DNA from: Spinellus fusiger
Lineage: Eukaryota > Mucoromycota > Mucoromycetes > Mucorales > Phycomycetaceae
Length of the DNA stretch: 64,000 nucleotides
Assembly: GCA_025094145.1 (NCBI GenBank)
Contig: JALLLS010000010.1
Location: 62,001 to 126,000, forward strand
Direction: 5' to 3'
The notes beneath the pieces are model-generated. The model searched no databases. It was given only the letters and a program-made list of their open reading frames with translations, and was not told the origin of the DNA. The position numbers were made by a program, and so were the translations under genes. The stretch's first letter is position 1. Each line of letters starts with the position of its first letter. This document shows, one piece after another, positions 11,476 to 25,207 of the stretch.

Positions 11476-11725
11476 AACAATGCAATAGGAAGAAGAAGAA
11501 AAGAAGAAGAAAAGAAGAAGAAAGAAGGAAAAAGAAAAGAAGAAAAGAAGAAAAGAGAGATAGAAAATCGCTCCACAGCAGAAGATTCGTCTCGAGAATA
11601 GAATAGTTGGCCATTTCCTTATTAGGAACTGCCTCCATAACCCGCCGTCACTTTCTCTTCAAGGGATAGTATTATATGGGTCGATGGAGTAATGCTTATG
11701 AATTTATTACACGGACTGTACTACT

Positions 11726-14252
<2,527 letters not shown>

Positions 14253-14623
14253 TGTGCTTTACAGTAGAGTAGGTGCGTTTAGGGTGTGGACGCTTATAGC
14301 TGGACCTACTTTTTGTCCGATCCACACCTCTCTCCTTCCTTCCTTGTTTTTTTTAGACACCGCAGCCCAGTTGTCCGGTGTGGCTTGCTATAGATTAAGG
14401 CTTTCCTCTTCCTCTTCTTTTTTTGTTTTGTTTTTTACAGACGAAAGAGTGTCATACATCTACAGAACCATTGTAGGGTCAGCTAATAGATCACATGTAT
14501 AGTAGAGACTAGGGTAGGTATGGAAGGGGTATTCTGTTTAAAGTTGAGTAATTTAAAGAGAAAGAGAAAAAGAAAGATCAACACAATTTTATTCTACTCA
14601 ATAATAGAATTTTTGTTTTTTGT

Positions 14624-14722
14624 TTAATGTCCCTTTAAAAAGGTCAATGGCTCTTTTGGTTTGATATCTGTGTAGTCTTCAAAATCAATATCAATGACTC
14701 CTACTGTTGGGAGATATGACAT
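14624..14722 (-). CDS. Short open frame, possibly a microprotein or a terminal exon
   Basis: ATG at 14722 opens a 32-codon frame ending TAA at 14624: a short peptide with an acidic middle (DIDFEDYTDI) and a Lys/Pro end (KPKEPLTFLKGH). The composition looks coding rather than random in this AT-rich surrounding, and a CATAG acceptor-like sequence lies just upstream (about 14734-14738), so it could be the last exon of a small gene. I recognise no family. It lies about 370 bp upstream of the DHX35 start, on the same strand. Confidence 0.25.
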   Translation of the reverse strand: MSYLPTVGVIDIDFEDYTDIKPKEPLTFLKGH

Positions 14723-17325
14723 AGTACTCTATACATCTATGAGTAGGGTAAACGTGTATATTCCAATAACTAATTCCATGTATACATCAGTAATGATAGA
14801 TAGATAAAGAAAGACAGTTTACATAAATAGATAGAAGAATGCTTATAATGACAAATGATAAGTCTCTATCCAACAACAACAATAACAATAACAACACTCT
14901 TTATTATAAATAGCTTAATAGCCACAACCACTTTTATAAACAAAACAAAACCTAAAAGTCAAGGTTATTTCAAAGAAATAAGGAAGATTAGTTCTTATCT
15001 GATCAGTCTTATAGATATCTATAGATATCTATCATTGCTGCTATTGTTAATGTTCATTAGAATGTGGATACATGACTAGTAGTCTACTTTATTATAACAT
15101 ACACTTTTTTCTCTCCAAGCTGATAAAGACTATAGGAACACTGTGTTTTATAATGACGTTAGACATATTTCTTAACGTATATACTATCAAAAGCACCTAT
15201 ACATCTGATTTTATACCTGTGGACATAGGTATTAGAGTAGGCCTGTATAGACTTGAAATGAAAACACAAGTGACAGTCTAACATACAATTCTTGGTACAG
15301 CTTAGAGATGAATAAAGAGCAGTGCTTGAACGTTTCTTTCTTATAAATGCACTGATAAATCCATTTTAAAGAATCTTATAATGTAGGATGTATTGTATTT
15401 ACTATTGGTACAACTCTACTTGTTGAATAGTATTTTCATGTTGTAAAGATATTTGCTAAATTCACAGTTACTCTCAATAGGTCCTAAAATGGTAGAGATT
15501 TGTAATACTAATTCTGGTTTAAAAACGATTTGTGTTGTATAGAAGTTAGAAAATGCAATATATTTACAGAATATTCTATAATAAGAACTGAGTGACACAC
15601 AATTTGTACCTCTTGACAAAGTCAATATATCTTGATTTTTGTCTTTTTGTCTTGAAAGTAAAAGGTATTTCATTCTATCCTATTATATAAATTGTCCAAA
15701 TAAGTGAAAAGAACATCTTCAACATTTTTGTCTATAATGAACTTCATGGATTATATCCTAATGATGAAGATATGTCATTTATTTACTTGTAATTAGTATG
15801 TTGGTCATTTTTGGACTTTTTTATGATTCTTAAAATCATCCAAAGCCTGGCTAGCTCTTTAAATATTATTTCTTATTATGGTTAATAATACAAGTGCTTT
15901 ATAAAGCTTACTGCTACCCAGAGACAAAGAAGAAGATACAGAAAGCTCTACAGGACAAAGAAAAAACAAAAAAGATAGACAAAGAAAAAGAAACTAAGAT
16001 TACTTGGCCTCTTGACTGTTTCTGCTCTCCACTCTGCAGCTGCTCTAAACATTGTGGCAGTGAGAGGGGGTGTAAGGAATCACTAGGAACAGGTAGGGAG
16101 AAGGTACTAGGTGTTGTGTGAATAAGACAAGATATGGCAGATAATATATGCTGATATCAGATATCAGAATGGAGATTTATTTAAGACAATTGGATAAGTA
16201 TTTATATGAATGTTTCTATGGTACTATCCAATTACTAAGTGAAATATGCTATATGAGTAATAAAGGAGTGTATGATCAGTGACATGGAAGTGATGCAAAT
16301 AAAGGAATGGTATTTGTAATTATTCAGACAAGTAGAAAATAACAAGACTGAGATTGTTCAGACAGGTAGATTAATGAGACTGAACAAAGATAATTTTTAT
16401 TGAGTAAAGAAAGGTTCACTATTTATACTTTTGGTGGGTGCTTATCCTTCAGTGGCATTCTACCTTTTGGTAGTTAATGATTAGTCCATGGCATAGCTTA
16501 TTGATAGATGCAACCATATGGTTGGTGTAGATGATTTATCCTATGGTAGTTTACATAGGTGTAGCCTTATGGTTGGTTCATTGAATAAGCACACCATTCT
16601 AGAGCCATCTATTATGTCTTCACTTTTAATTTCCTTTGATAGGTCTGATTTAATCCACTAAGGATTTATAGATGAAGGCAGCTCATTAAGTGTCTAATAG
16701 TAGATTGAGCTTAGAAGGTTGATTTGTAGTTATAACCAATCAGTGAGATGATACAGAGATGTACTATGTTACTTGTGTGCACTCAAGCTTTCATAGAGTA
16801 TTCTGAATGTCACAGCATACTACTCATATTGACCTATTCATAGAGAATATTTGGATTGAAGTTGGAACATGACAACCCTGTTATCCTCAGTTTCCTCTTA
16901 TTGCTGTCTCTACTTTTGGGCTTGGTATTATCCTGTTGAAATTGGTAACTGTAAAAAATGTTGCCACTATACTAAATGCTATGATTCCATTGGCCAGCAC
17001 ACTTTTTCTTATTGGACTCACATGGATTACTTCTTTTGGGTTTATTAAATAATTGAACAAACAGTATGTCTTGGATGAAGTCACACTCACCCTGAGTAGA
17101 CTGAAGACAAGAGGTACTTAGTCAATTGTATCATATGTAGATTAGTACAAATAAGCAACTATTTTGAATGAATAAAAAGCATCTTCTATCCTCTCTTTAC
17201 CTATTCTTCTTTGATCTACATGGGCTTCAGTCCATGACCTTGTTATCCTCAGTTTCCTCTTATTGCTGTCTCTTTCGGGCTTAGTATTATCCTCTGGAAA
17301 TTGGTAACCAACAAAAACATGAATC
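14723..17325. other. AT-rich intergenic region
   Basis: 2.6 kb of AT-rich sequence without a convincing gene. Open frames here are short and of Lys/Ile/Tyr/Asn composition. The part 16440-16620 has diverged short repeats of the type 'CCATATGGTTGGTGTAG' / 'CCTTATGGTTGGTTCA'. A 70-bp segment at 16880-16950 recurs at 17242-17309 (separate entry). Confidence 0.5.
16880..17309 (+). repeat. Diverged direct repeat pair (about 70 bp) upstream of the tRNA gene
   Basis: The segment starting TTATCCTCAGTTTCCTCTTA occurs at about 16880-16950 and again at about 17242-17309, about 360 bp apart. The two differ by a few substitutions and a short indel, and both end near ATTGGTAAC. The second copy ends 16 bp before the tRNA. 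They may be remnants of a repeat inserted upstream of a Pol III gene; no flanking target duplication was identified. Confidence 0.55.
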
Positions 17326-17399
17326 GCCCGTTTAGCTCAGTTGGTTAGAGCGTGGTGCTAATAACGCCAAGGTCACAGGTTCGACCCCTGTAATGGGCA
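17326..17399 (+). tRNA. tRNA-Ile (anticodon AAT)
   Basis: The 74-nt sequence folds into a cloverleaf. The acceptor stem GCCCGTT pairs with AATGGGC (one G-U) and the discriminator is A. The D arm is GCTCAGTTGGTTAGAGC. The anticodon loop CTAATAA gives anticodon AAT. The T arm is ACAGGTTCGACCCCTGT. Box A (TTAGCTCAGTTGG) and box B (GGTTCGACCCC) are intact, there is no intron, and no CCA is encoded, as expected for a eukaryotic tRNA. AAT becomes IAT after deamination and decodes isoleucine codons. Confidence 0.96.
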
Positions 17400-17407
17400 A
17401 CGCATTC

Positions 17408-17443
17408 TTAACCAAGCATCAAGCTTGGTTAATTGCTTTTTTT
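17408..17443 (+). terminator. Pol III terminator: hairpin followed by T7
   Basis: A perfect 10-bp stem (TTAACCAAGC / GCTTGGTTAA, loop ATCAA, 17408-17432) lies 8 bp after the tRNA and is followed by a run of seven T (17437-17443). The T run alone is enough for Pol III termination in known systems; the hairpin is an extra visible feature. Confidence 0.6.
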
Positions 17444-19379
17444 GATTATTTTATAAGAATATTAAATTGATCATGACATTGACTTTTTTTGTTGTTGTTA
17501 TTGTTAGGCATTTTATTTATAGTTATAACTTGGGAGGTTTCTCCTAAGGTCCTAAGATAAGTAATAATGGTCTAACTACACGATATATCTATCTATTCTC
17601 TTTATCAATTTAAGTTATTGTATTTCAGGAAAAGTTCTATCTCTAAAAAAAAAAATCAATTTTTGAATAGATGAAGTTCATTCAACTGAAGAGGTAATTC
17701 TTGTTAATCTAATGAAACTGTCCCATAGATACAATTCAGTTATAATGGTGGCGGTTATTATTCTAAAATACCATCCTATAAAACTTCAAAACTACTTATA
17801 TGGATATTTTTATAGCTAATATATACTAATATAATATTACAAAGAATTAGTTAGATGAATCAGTCGTATGATCCTATGAGCTACATACTTCTTTTTCCTA
17901 CAGGATAGTTAGGTTGGAATATAAATACATACTTAGTCAATAACCAAAATGTCAAGATAAGCACAATGAAATACTACTGCTTCAGATTGATGTACAGAAA
18001 TCATTCCAATCATTTGCATTTATTTGGAAAGTCCTTTTATCATTATAGAGTATAGGCTAACATTGAGCAAGGCTGCCTGAATTATATAGAGCATAACCTT
18101 ATTAATGTATGATAAATAATAACTGATACTATTCAATTCTATTAAAAAAAACTATTAAAAACTATTAGACTGTTTATTCCTTCTTTGTTATTGTATTTTC
18201 TATCTATTTTCTATGAACCAAGAAAAGGTTCAAGCCTTCTGATTCATCTTTCTCCTCCCCAATGATTATTGGAGCCTTGATTGACTAACTGATATAAACC
18301 CATGCTGCAGATAAACTACCTAAAGAATAATAAAGTGTATCTTATTGGACTTTGTCATGAAAAAGATATTGTTCAGAAGGCAGAGGCAAAGGGTGTGCTT
18401 GGCAAAATAGAAAGTTTATTCTTCAATTTGTAAATGCTTACTTCTATGCTTACTTCTATACTTTTCTATCCTCACGTTATCTATCTATTTTCTCATGGCT
18501 ATTCAGGAGCATGTATAGCCATCCTGTTTTTCTAGTCTGTATATTATGTATGCTGGGGTGTGGTAGGTAGTTTATGCTTCAGGGGAAGCACCACTATATT
18601 TCCAACATTATAATATCTAGTATTAATTACTCAATAGTATTTTCTTCCAAAATGTATTTGTAATAGTATTCTATTAAAAGTGTTCAAAACCCCAATAAAC
18701 AAGAGGTGTGTTAAGTAGACAAAAGCTATGTTTCTCAAAACCTCATTCTATGATTTTGAAGACTACTTATATATGTGTTTATTTACATATTTATACACCT
18801 TCTAAGGCATAGATGTTTCAAGACTAATTATTCTAAAGCACTTTCTTCTAAAATACAAAGGCAATGGTCTGCCCTTAATGAATTCCAAGGGACAAAGTAT
18901 TCCCTTATCTGTAACAATAGAACTAAAGGGATAGAGTAACTCCACATCCACAAATAACCCGTATCATATACTGTATATTTGAGTAATCTAATTATGGCTT
19001 TTGTTCTTGAGAGGGCAGTTCTGGAATAGTTATTTATCAAAAGGGTTCCTGTGTTGTAGGCAGAGTTAGACGCAGTCTATTTCAAAAGCCATTGAAGGTG
19101 ACAGGTGAACAAAGACAGTTTGATATTTGTGAATGGCTTTTTTTCAAGTCACATTATCATCATTTATTATTTTCTCAACGCATGGCTTCCAAACTATTTA
19201 CATCCCATATTGGATATATTTAATAACCACGAGTGGTTTGGTTGGTCTATTCTGACAGCAACAACGACTAAAGTTTATATTGTCATTCAAGGCTTACGAT
19301 TGAATAAATAGCCTTATTATTTAATAGTGTCCCTCAAAAGAACAGTTCTCATTCATTAACCCACAGACATTGGCTTTCA
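17444..19379. other. AT-rich intergenic region
   Basis: About 1.9 kb of AT-rich sequence. Open frames are short and hydrophobic/Asn/Tyr-rich (for example about 19105-19311). No RNA gene or recognisable element was seen. Confidence 0.5.
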
Positions 19380-21285
19380 ATGTCAAGTATAAAAAGCGAT
19401 ATATTATCTTCTGTGAAAAACACACATGAGTTCCATGCATTAAAGTCTGTGCTAAAGAAATTCAGCAAGCAAACCTACGAGTCTTCTAGCTTAGAAGATC
19501 ATATGGGCTATGAGTTGCTGTAAGTTGGACCTTTGTCAGGACTACCAACATTATAGCTAATGCTCTGGTATTTTCTGTATTATCCTTTTCCCATAGAAAT
19601 CTACTTCTTTGTCATCAAAAACTGCATCCTAAAGCAGATTCATATGAGAACACAGGCAAACGCCTATCTGTTGATAAAAGCCACGGTAATCCTAAATATT
19701 TGTGTTAAAATAGAGCCAATAGAGGCTACTTTATTATTGAGTAATACATATTTAAACTATGAAATTTTATCAGAAGACGAACATTATCGAAACACGATCA
19801 GTAAACGTCCATCGAAAGGCCGGTAAGACATCAAGCTTTTGATCATTATAGCCTATAGAAGAATTATAAAAGAAATAATAATAATAATCAGTTAACACTA
19901 TCCTAGAAACGATGAAATGATTCATAGAGCATTTGAATGTATCTGTAATGCTTTATTGGAGGAGGTCTCTTCTCCAGAACAAGTAGAGATAGTATTTGAG
20001 CAGCTCCTTGGAGACCTTATTGATTCTGTTATGCCTTTGAAGCAGGATGGCGTTGACCGACTTTATAAAGAAACCACCGCCCTCATGAGAAAGAAAGCAG
20101 ACAAGAGTAAATTATCGAGTATACAGAGAAGCATTCTAGAGTCAGAACAAACAATAACGGCCAAAAACACAGAAAGTATACAGAAAATGAACGAAATGGG
20201 GATACTGGCTGAGGATATATTAAAAAAAGACACAGAGCGATTAGTGAATGCAGAGAGGTTCATGTTGAATTATATCTATGAAGCAGGGAAGGATATTGTT
20301 CAAGACAAAATAACGACAGTCATGAATACATTAAAAGAAGAGATTCCCGAGGCAGAAAGAGAACAACCAAACAAAGAGATGACACTACACATTATAGCAG
20401 ATAGTATGAAAAAGGATCGACTGTTTAATGAGATTCAGAGTACACTTCAGGAAATCGAACATCAATCACAGAAGGCCTCTATTAAAGACACATTATCAGA
20501 AAATCACCAAACTAAAGTGAATACTTTACACGCACAAATAGCTGAACAACACACCGGATTGAAAAATATAAAAAAAACTATCGAATCTTTAATCTCCAAT
20601 AATGAGGGATGGCCAGATATGCCTGCAGATATGAAGACATTGGAGGCTGATTTAACAACTTTATTGAAAGATATATGTATAAGCCAGTTAGACATAGATA
20701 GGATAAGCAGTAATCTTCAGACAGAACTCAACATCAATAATGTTTACCCAACTACATTACCTATCAAGCGACCGAGAAGCATTTCAATAGATGAATACGA
20801 GGTTGAAAAGAGTTTAAAAAGATCAGGAGCTAAGCAAAAAGAAATAACGGAGTTTCTGAATGAATACTCAAAGACTATATTATCAACTTCTTTTCCACAA
20901 AACCTTGAGGATATATTCCGTCAATACAGTTGTATTTTGGAGTAAGTTTTTATTATTTTACTATTCTACAGAATATCTCATACCTTGTAGAAACCATGAA
21001 GAAATCCTCGCCTACCTGATAGATCCTTTAAATGCAAGAGAACTATCACCTGGATATGTCTTAGACAGAGCTACGGGGTTACTTAATGAAAGTAAAGTGG
21101 CTGAGAACAATATGCCTCATGTATCAGCACCCATGTTAGGTTTCTTGCGAAAGATCGCTGACAAAGCAGTTGAAAACACAAATGATGCATTATGGTCTAA
21201 AGTAAGAAAAATAGAGAAGGAAGTGATTGTCATTGATAGGAAAGAAAGGACAAAGAAAAAAAGTACCAATGTTAGAAACACTTAG
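19380..21285 (+). CDS. Unrecognised coiled-coil protein, five exons
   Basis: A joined reading closes exactly: 19380..19519, 19597..19685, 19714 (or 19723)..19822, 19907..20941 and 20991..21285, giving 555 (or 552) residues. Splice sites are good (GTAAGT, GTAATC, GTAAGA, GTAAGT; acceptors CATAG, AATAG, CCTAG, TGTAG). The start MSSIKSDILSSVKNTHEF follows the only upstream ATG in frame. The protein is soluble and rich in Glu/Lys/Ile/Leu, with long helical stretches at about residues 130-400 (QEIEHQSQKASIKDTLSE; EQHTGLKNIKKTIESLI) that should form coiled coils. A basic patch PIKRPRSISIDE and a basic C-terminus (RKERTKKKSTNVRNT) follow. There is no signal peptide, membrane segment or catalytic motif. 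It sits alone in AT-rich, transposon-rich DNA but carries no transposase motif. It could be a spindle, kinetochore or trafficking factor; I do not assign one. Intron 2 is only 28 or 37 nt in this model. Confidence 0.65.
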
Positions 21286-21303
21286 ATCAAGACATTATCT
21301 TTA

Positions 21304-21410
21304 ATACATACATACATACATACATATGCACAAACACATATACTACTGCCCACCAACCTACTTGTTTATTTACCAAATGACCCATCACACACACACACAC
21401 ACACACACAC
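21304..21410. repeat. Two microsatellites, (ACAT)n and (AC)n
   Basis: (ACAT)n is at about 21307-21325 and (AC)n at about 21390-21410, just downstream of the coiled-coil gene. No other structure is seen in 21286-21582. Confidence 0.8.
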
Positions 21411-21582
21411 TAGCTTTCTTATATGTTTGACTCACCCGAGTCTATAGTTTACGCTTTGTGTTGTATTTTTTATAGCATTCTAAAATCAAATAAATAATCA
21501 CTAACTACAGTCTCATGTAATAAATGAATAGACGACAAACCAATTTTTATTTTTTATTCCTCAAAAATAAAATAAAAGCCTT

Positions 21583-22445
21583 TTTCTTTTCTTTTATAAC
21601 TTATTCAAAAAATGACTCCAATCAATGAAAATCAGCCAACTGTTAGCCAAGAACATAAAGATAGTCCCATTATAAGAAGAGAACATGCTATATTTATTAG
21701 AGATCAAATCATAGGACAATGGAAAAGACATGCTACTTATCAAGAGATTACTGACAATATCGACATCCCAAAGAGCACAGTGGGCAAGAGTGTCCTCTTG
21801 TATAAAACATAGGCAAAAGTCAACTCAAAATGCATATAGGAAGACCTGAAAAAGTGTCATCTACTTCAAAGCTGGTAATTGTTTTTTCTATTCGTAGAAA
21901 CCCTATACAGACAATTACATATCATTTGAAAAATATGAATGATGCAGGCGTGGATATTTGCCGTAACATATTTCTAAAATACATGAATGAACTCGGGGGG
22001 TTTCATGCTCACCATTAAGACAACCTGCTATGACACTTACAAGCAAAGACAGTTGGGATGATGTAAAAACAAGGTTGATTGGCCAGTGGAGAGGTGGAGT
22101 AACGTCTTTTGGTCTGATGAGTCCCGTTTTACATCTATGGGCAATGATAAAGGGACTAGAGTGATCAGGAAGAAAGATAAAAGGTATGAGGAGCGTCATA
22201 CGCAAAGAACATACAAGTATGGCAAGGGTTCAATCATGGTGTGGGGTTGCTTTTGGTGTGAAGGTATAGGACCTCTTGTACTCTTGGAAGGATCAGTTAA
22301 TCAAGACAAGTATGTCAATGTACTCACTAAATACTTTCTTCCCTGGCTCTAGAAATTGCAATAGAACCTCAATGAGACCATGTTCTTCCAAGAAAACGGT
22401 GCTCCTTGCCACACAGAAGCATACACAGCCACACAAAATTAGAAA
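21583..22445 (+). mobile_element. Tc1/mariner-type transposase remnant, copy A1
   Basis: Broken coding sequence of a Tc1-like transposase. Frame 1 from 21612 has an HTH-type N-terminus (HATYQEITDNIDIPKSTVGK) ending in TAG. A shifted frame gives GRPEKVSSTSK and NPIQTITYHLKNM. The next open piece (22086-22352) gives ERWSNVFWSDESRF (first catalytic Asp), GKGSIMVWGCF and GPLVLLEGSVNQDKY. Beyond that, ENGAPCHTEAYT carries the region of the second Asp. The third acidic residue (the SPDLNPIE block) is missing, so the copy is truncated as well as frameshifted. It is about 98 percent identical, without indels, to copy A2 at 55863-56656, starting near TTTTCTTTTCTTTTATAAC. No terminal inverted repeats were found. 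Confidence 0.85.
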
Positions 22446-22478
22446 GTATACGACCCCCTAATTTATACATTTTAAAAC

Positions 22479-23602
22479 ATGATTCTTCTTCTTTTTACCA
22501 CTGAATCACATTCCATTAAGCAATCTCAAATGTCAAAGGCAGAATCCTCAAATAAAAACTCTAGAGTTTATAATAATATTAAAGAAAGAGAGTACTGGGG
22601 TATTTATTGGCTTAAAAAAGAGAAAAATACTCCATGGGTAGCATTTCAAAGGTCGTTGCCATTGGCAAGACTACCGTCCAAAAGATCATTAGTAGAATCA
22701 AGACTAATAGTACACCTCTACCAAGACCTAGTTCTGGTGCACCAAAAAAAAAGCTAAACGAGAGAGACCTCAGACGACTTAAGACCATTCTAAGAGGCAA
22801 CCCATTTGCCTCCTATAACTTCATAAACTTTGAACTTAAGGCACATCAGATAATCATCTGTAGAGCAATATTCATCAAATGAATACATCAGATTGAGTTT
22901 GGTTCCTACTTTGCAGCACACAAGCCAAGGTTGTCTGAAGAAAACATGAAGAAAAGACTTTGTTGGGCGAAGGAACGGGTCAATTGGACTCCCGAGGACT
23001 GGAGACGCGTCGTATGGTCTGATGAGTCACCGTTTGAAGTAGAGGGTTACCAGAGAGAAATCAGAGTGATTCAAAAGATAGGAAAGAGGTATAAGGCTGC
23101 TCATAGTGTACCTACAACCAAATAGGGGAAAGATAGCATACTGATCTAGAGCTGTTTCTGGGCAGGTGGATTTGGGCCTTTGGTCTTTATTGATGGCACT
23201 GTAAATCAGGACATATATATCAGCATTTTAGCAGGAAAATTTCTGCCATGGTTTATTGAATTAAATGAGAAAGAGGATAAGGACTTTATATTCTAAGAAG
23301 ATGGGGCTAGCTGTCATACAAGTGGTTATACAACATGGTAGAAAAGAGACACATGCAATCAGGCATTTTAATCACTGGCCTGCCCAAAGTCCTGATCTCA
23401 ACTCCATTGAGCATCTCTGCAGCTGTCTTGATAAGCTTATTGATAACAAGAGGACCAATATTAATAATATTGATGAGTTCAAGACAGCTTTAGAAGAAGC
23501 TTGGGAAAATATCCACGTTGATCTTGCTGAACGTTTAGTTGGCTCAATGAAAGATCGCTGCCAGGCAGTTATTGATGCCAAAGGTGGCCCAACAAAATAT
23601 TA
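22479..23602 (+). mobile_element. Second Tc1/mariner-type transposase pseudogene (element B)
   Basis: A different Tc1-like transposase in several frames: YWGIYWLKKEKNTP, then ISKVVAIGKTTVQKIISRIK (HTH) and SGAPKKKLNERDLRRLKTIL. Then come MKKRLCWAKERVNWTPEDW, VWSDESPFEVEGY (first Asp), GFGPLVFIDGTVNQDIY, EDGASCHTSGY (second Asp) and HWPAQSPDLNSIEHL (Glu), with a C-terminal DRCQAVIDAKGGPTKY before TAA at 23602. The order and spacing fit a DD34E Tc1 enzyme. At least five frameshifts or stops break it. It lies directly after copy A1 on the same strand. Confidence 0.85.
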
Positions 23603-23639
23603 AATAAAAACTTTCTTTATATATATTACTATAAGCAAT

Positions 23640-23954
23640 ATGTTAAACCAACTTTGTGTTGAATTTGAAGTCATTAGTATGTGTTTTGAGGCCGTAACAT
23701 TTATATCCGTAAAGCATGCTTTTTTTTCAGGATTTCAAAAAATGAAAATCGTATACTTTCTAATGTTGTGTGACTGTATTGAAAAGAAGATTAATCTGTG
23801 TCAAACAAGTATAACCAATGAAAAACAGCTTGAACAATGCTTGTGTAGTGAATGGGAGAAGATTCCAAATGAATTTATGGAAAATTTAGTGGATAGTATG
23901 CCAAAGAGGTACTCCACTGTGATGAAGAATAATTGCTTTGCTACAAAGTACTGA
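23640..23954 (+). mobile_element. C-terminal fragment of a third Tc1-like transposase (element C)
   Basis: The open frame ends EWEKIPNEFMENLVDSMPKR, then YSTVMKNNCFATKY and a stop at 23954. This matches the last about 40 residues of Tc1 transposases (W-x-x-I-P...L-V-x-S-M-P-x-R...T-K-Y) and parallels the end of element B (23510-23602) without being a copy of it. No upstream catalytic part is present. Confidence 0.65.
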
Positions 23955-24399
23955 GCAATATATTTATAATGAGGATGTAGAAAATCATCTAAAGAATTTT
24001 TTTTCCAAATATTATGTTATTCCATGAACCTTTTATTATGAACATCTTTGACCGATAGATATGCCTTTTTTATTTTTATTTTAATAATTGATCTCTTGTT
24101 TAGTCACTTATTACTTGGGAGTGTATAGTACTCACCTTTACTACCTGTTGTGTTCTGATCCTTGTGTTCTGTTTTCTATCTCGTCACTTGGTGCTTCACT
24201 TTCAGGCTCTGTTATGCTCTAATCATTGGCCTACTCTCTTTCTTCTCTGGTGTGCGAAAAGAACTTGCAGATCCCATCAAAAGAGTCAAAATGAATGTGC
24301 TGTTGTAGACATTCCAGCCTAATAGCAGCAATCACAATATCTTCTGCCTCTGTTCACACTAGAGGTCCATCTTTTGTTTGGTGTCGATCATTACTTGGA

Positions 24400-25207
24400 A
24401 GCTCGTGTATCTACAGACTGAGAAAGATATCCCATTGACCTTTGTCGAATTCATACAATTGTTATGTGGTGTGTTTAGTGGGATCAAAAAATGTACTTGT
24501 CCCAAAAGAAGAAAAAAGGCTTCCTCCAACACCAGTAAAGAAGGTAGTGTTGAAGTCATTTCTATCAGATTCTTTATCAGTCCACACCTCTTATCCTTAT
24601 CTTGATCTCGACACTACTCCTGCTATTCCATTCAAATATGTATCTACCTACATATCGTCATCTCTGCTCTGTTCACTCTATACCTGAAACAATCGACGAC
24701 CTCAAACACATTGTGCTTGACAATTATCTGTTGTCTGGTGAAAAGAGTGTCTGATCTCCTCCTATTGCCTCTGTTGGTGCCTCTGGATATCCTAATCTAC
24801 ACGTACTACCAACATTGCCTGACAAGATTCTCTGTACTATCTGTACCACCTGATGTTTAGATGAACAAAAAAAAATCCAGGCCGTGTATCCTGCTGTATA
24901 GCTGAAAATCCTCTGGACAAATGTGCACACAAGCCCCAGACTGCCAAAGAGGTATAACAGTGCATATACAAACACATTCACGGAAGACAGTGCTAACAGT
25001 CTTCCACTCCAAAGGTGCCTTGACCATACAATTCCAACTGTTGAGGATGTTCAGCAACATTTTGGGTCTCTCTACTCTCTACTATCTTCCCTCATCCTCG
25101 TCCATCTGAACTCTAACAGGATAACTGTTGTTGGGGTCCTGAGTCAGTATAACAATGATGGCTTCCTGTACCCCTTTCTGTCTTTATTTTCTGCCTCCTT
25201 CACTTGA
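24400..25207 (+). pseudogene. Degenerate coding remnant, unidentified
   Basis: A chain of open pieces on the plus strand in changing frames: KNVLVPKEEKRLPPTPVKK, then HTSYPYLDLDTTPAIPFKYV, IDDLKHIVLDNYLLSGEKSV and RLPKRYNSAYTNTFTEDSA, and last TVEDVQQHFGSLYSLL up to 25207. The composition is protein-like and more GC-balanced than the flanks, but stops and shifts break it. I recognise no domain. An old retroelement or a dead host gene are both possible. Confidence 0.3.

Noticed and set aside
16887..17090. Minus-strand open frame of 67 codons
   Set aside because: Part of it lies in the 70-bp repeat; there are no motifs and the DNA around it is AT-rich and non-coding.
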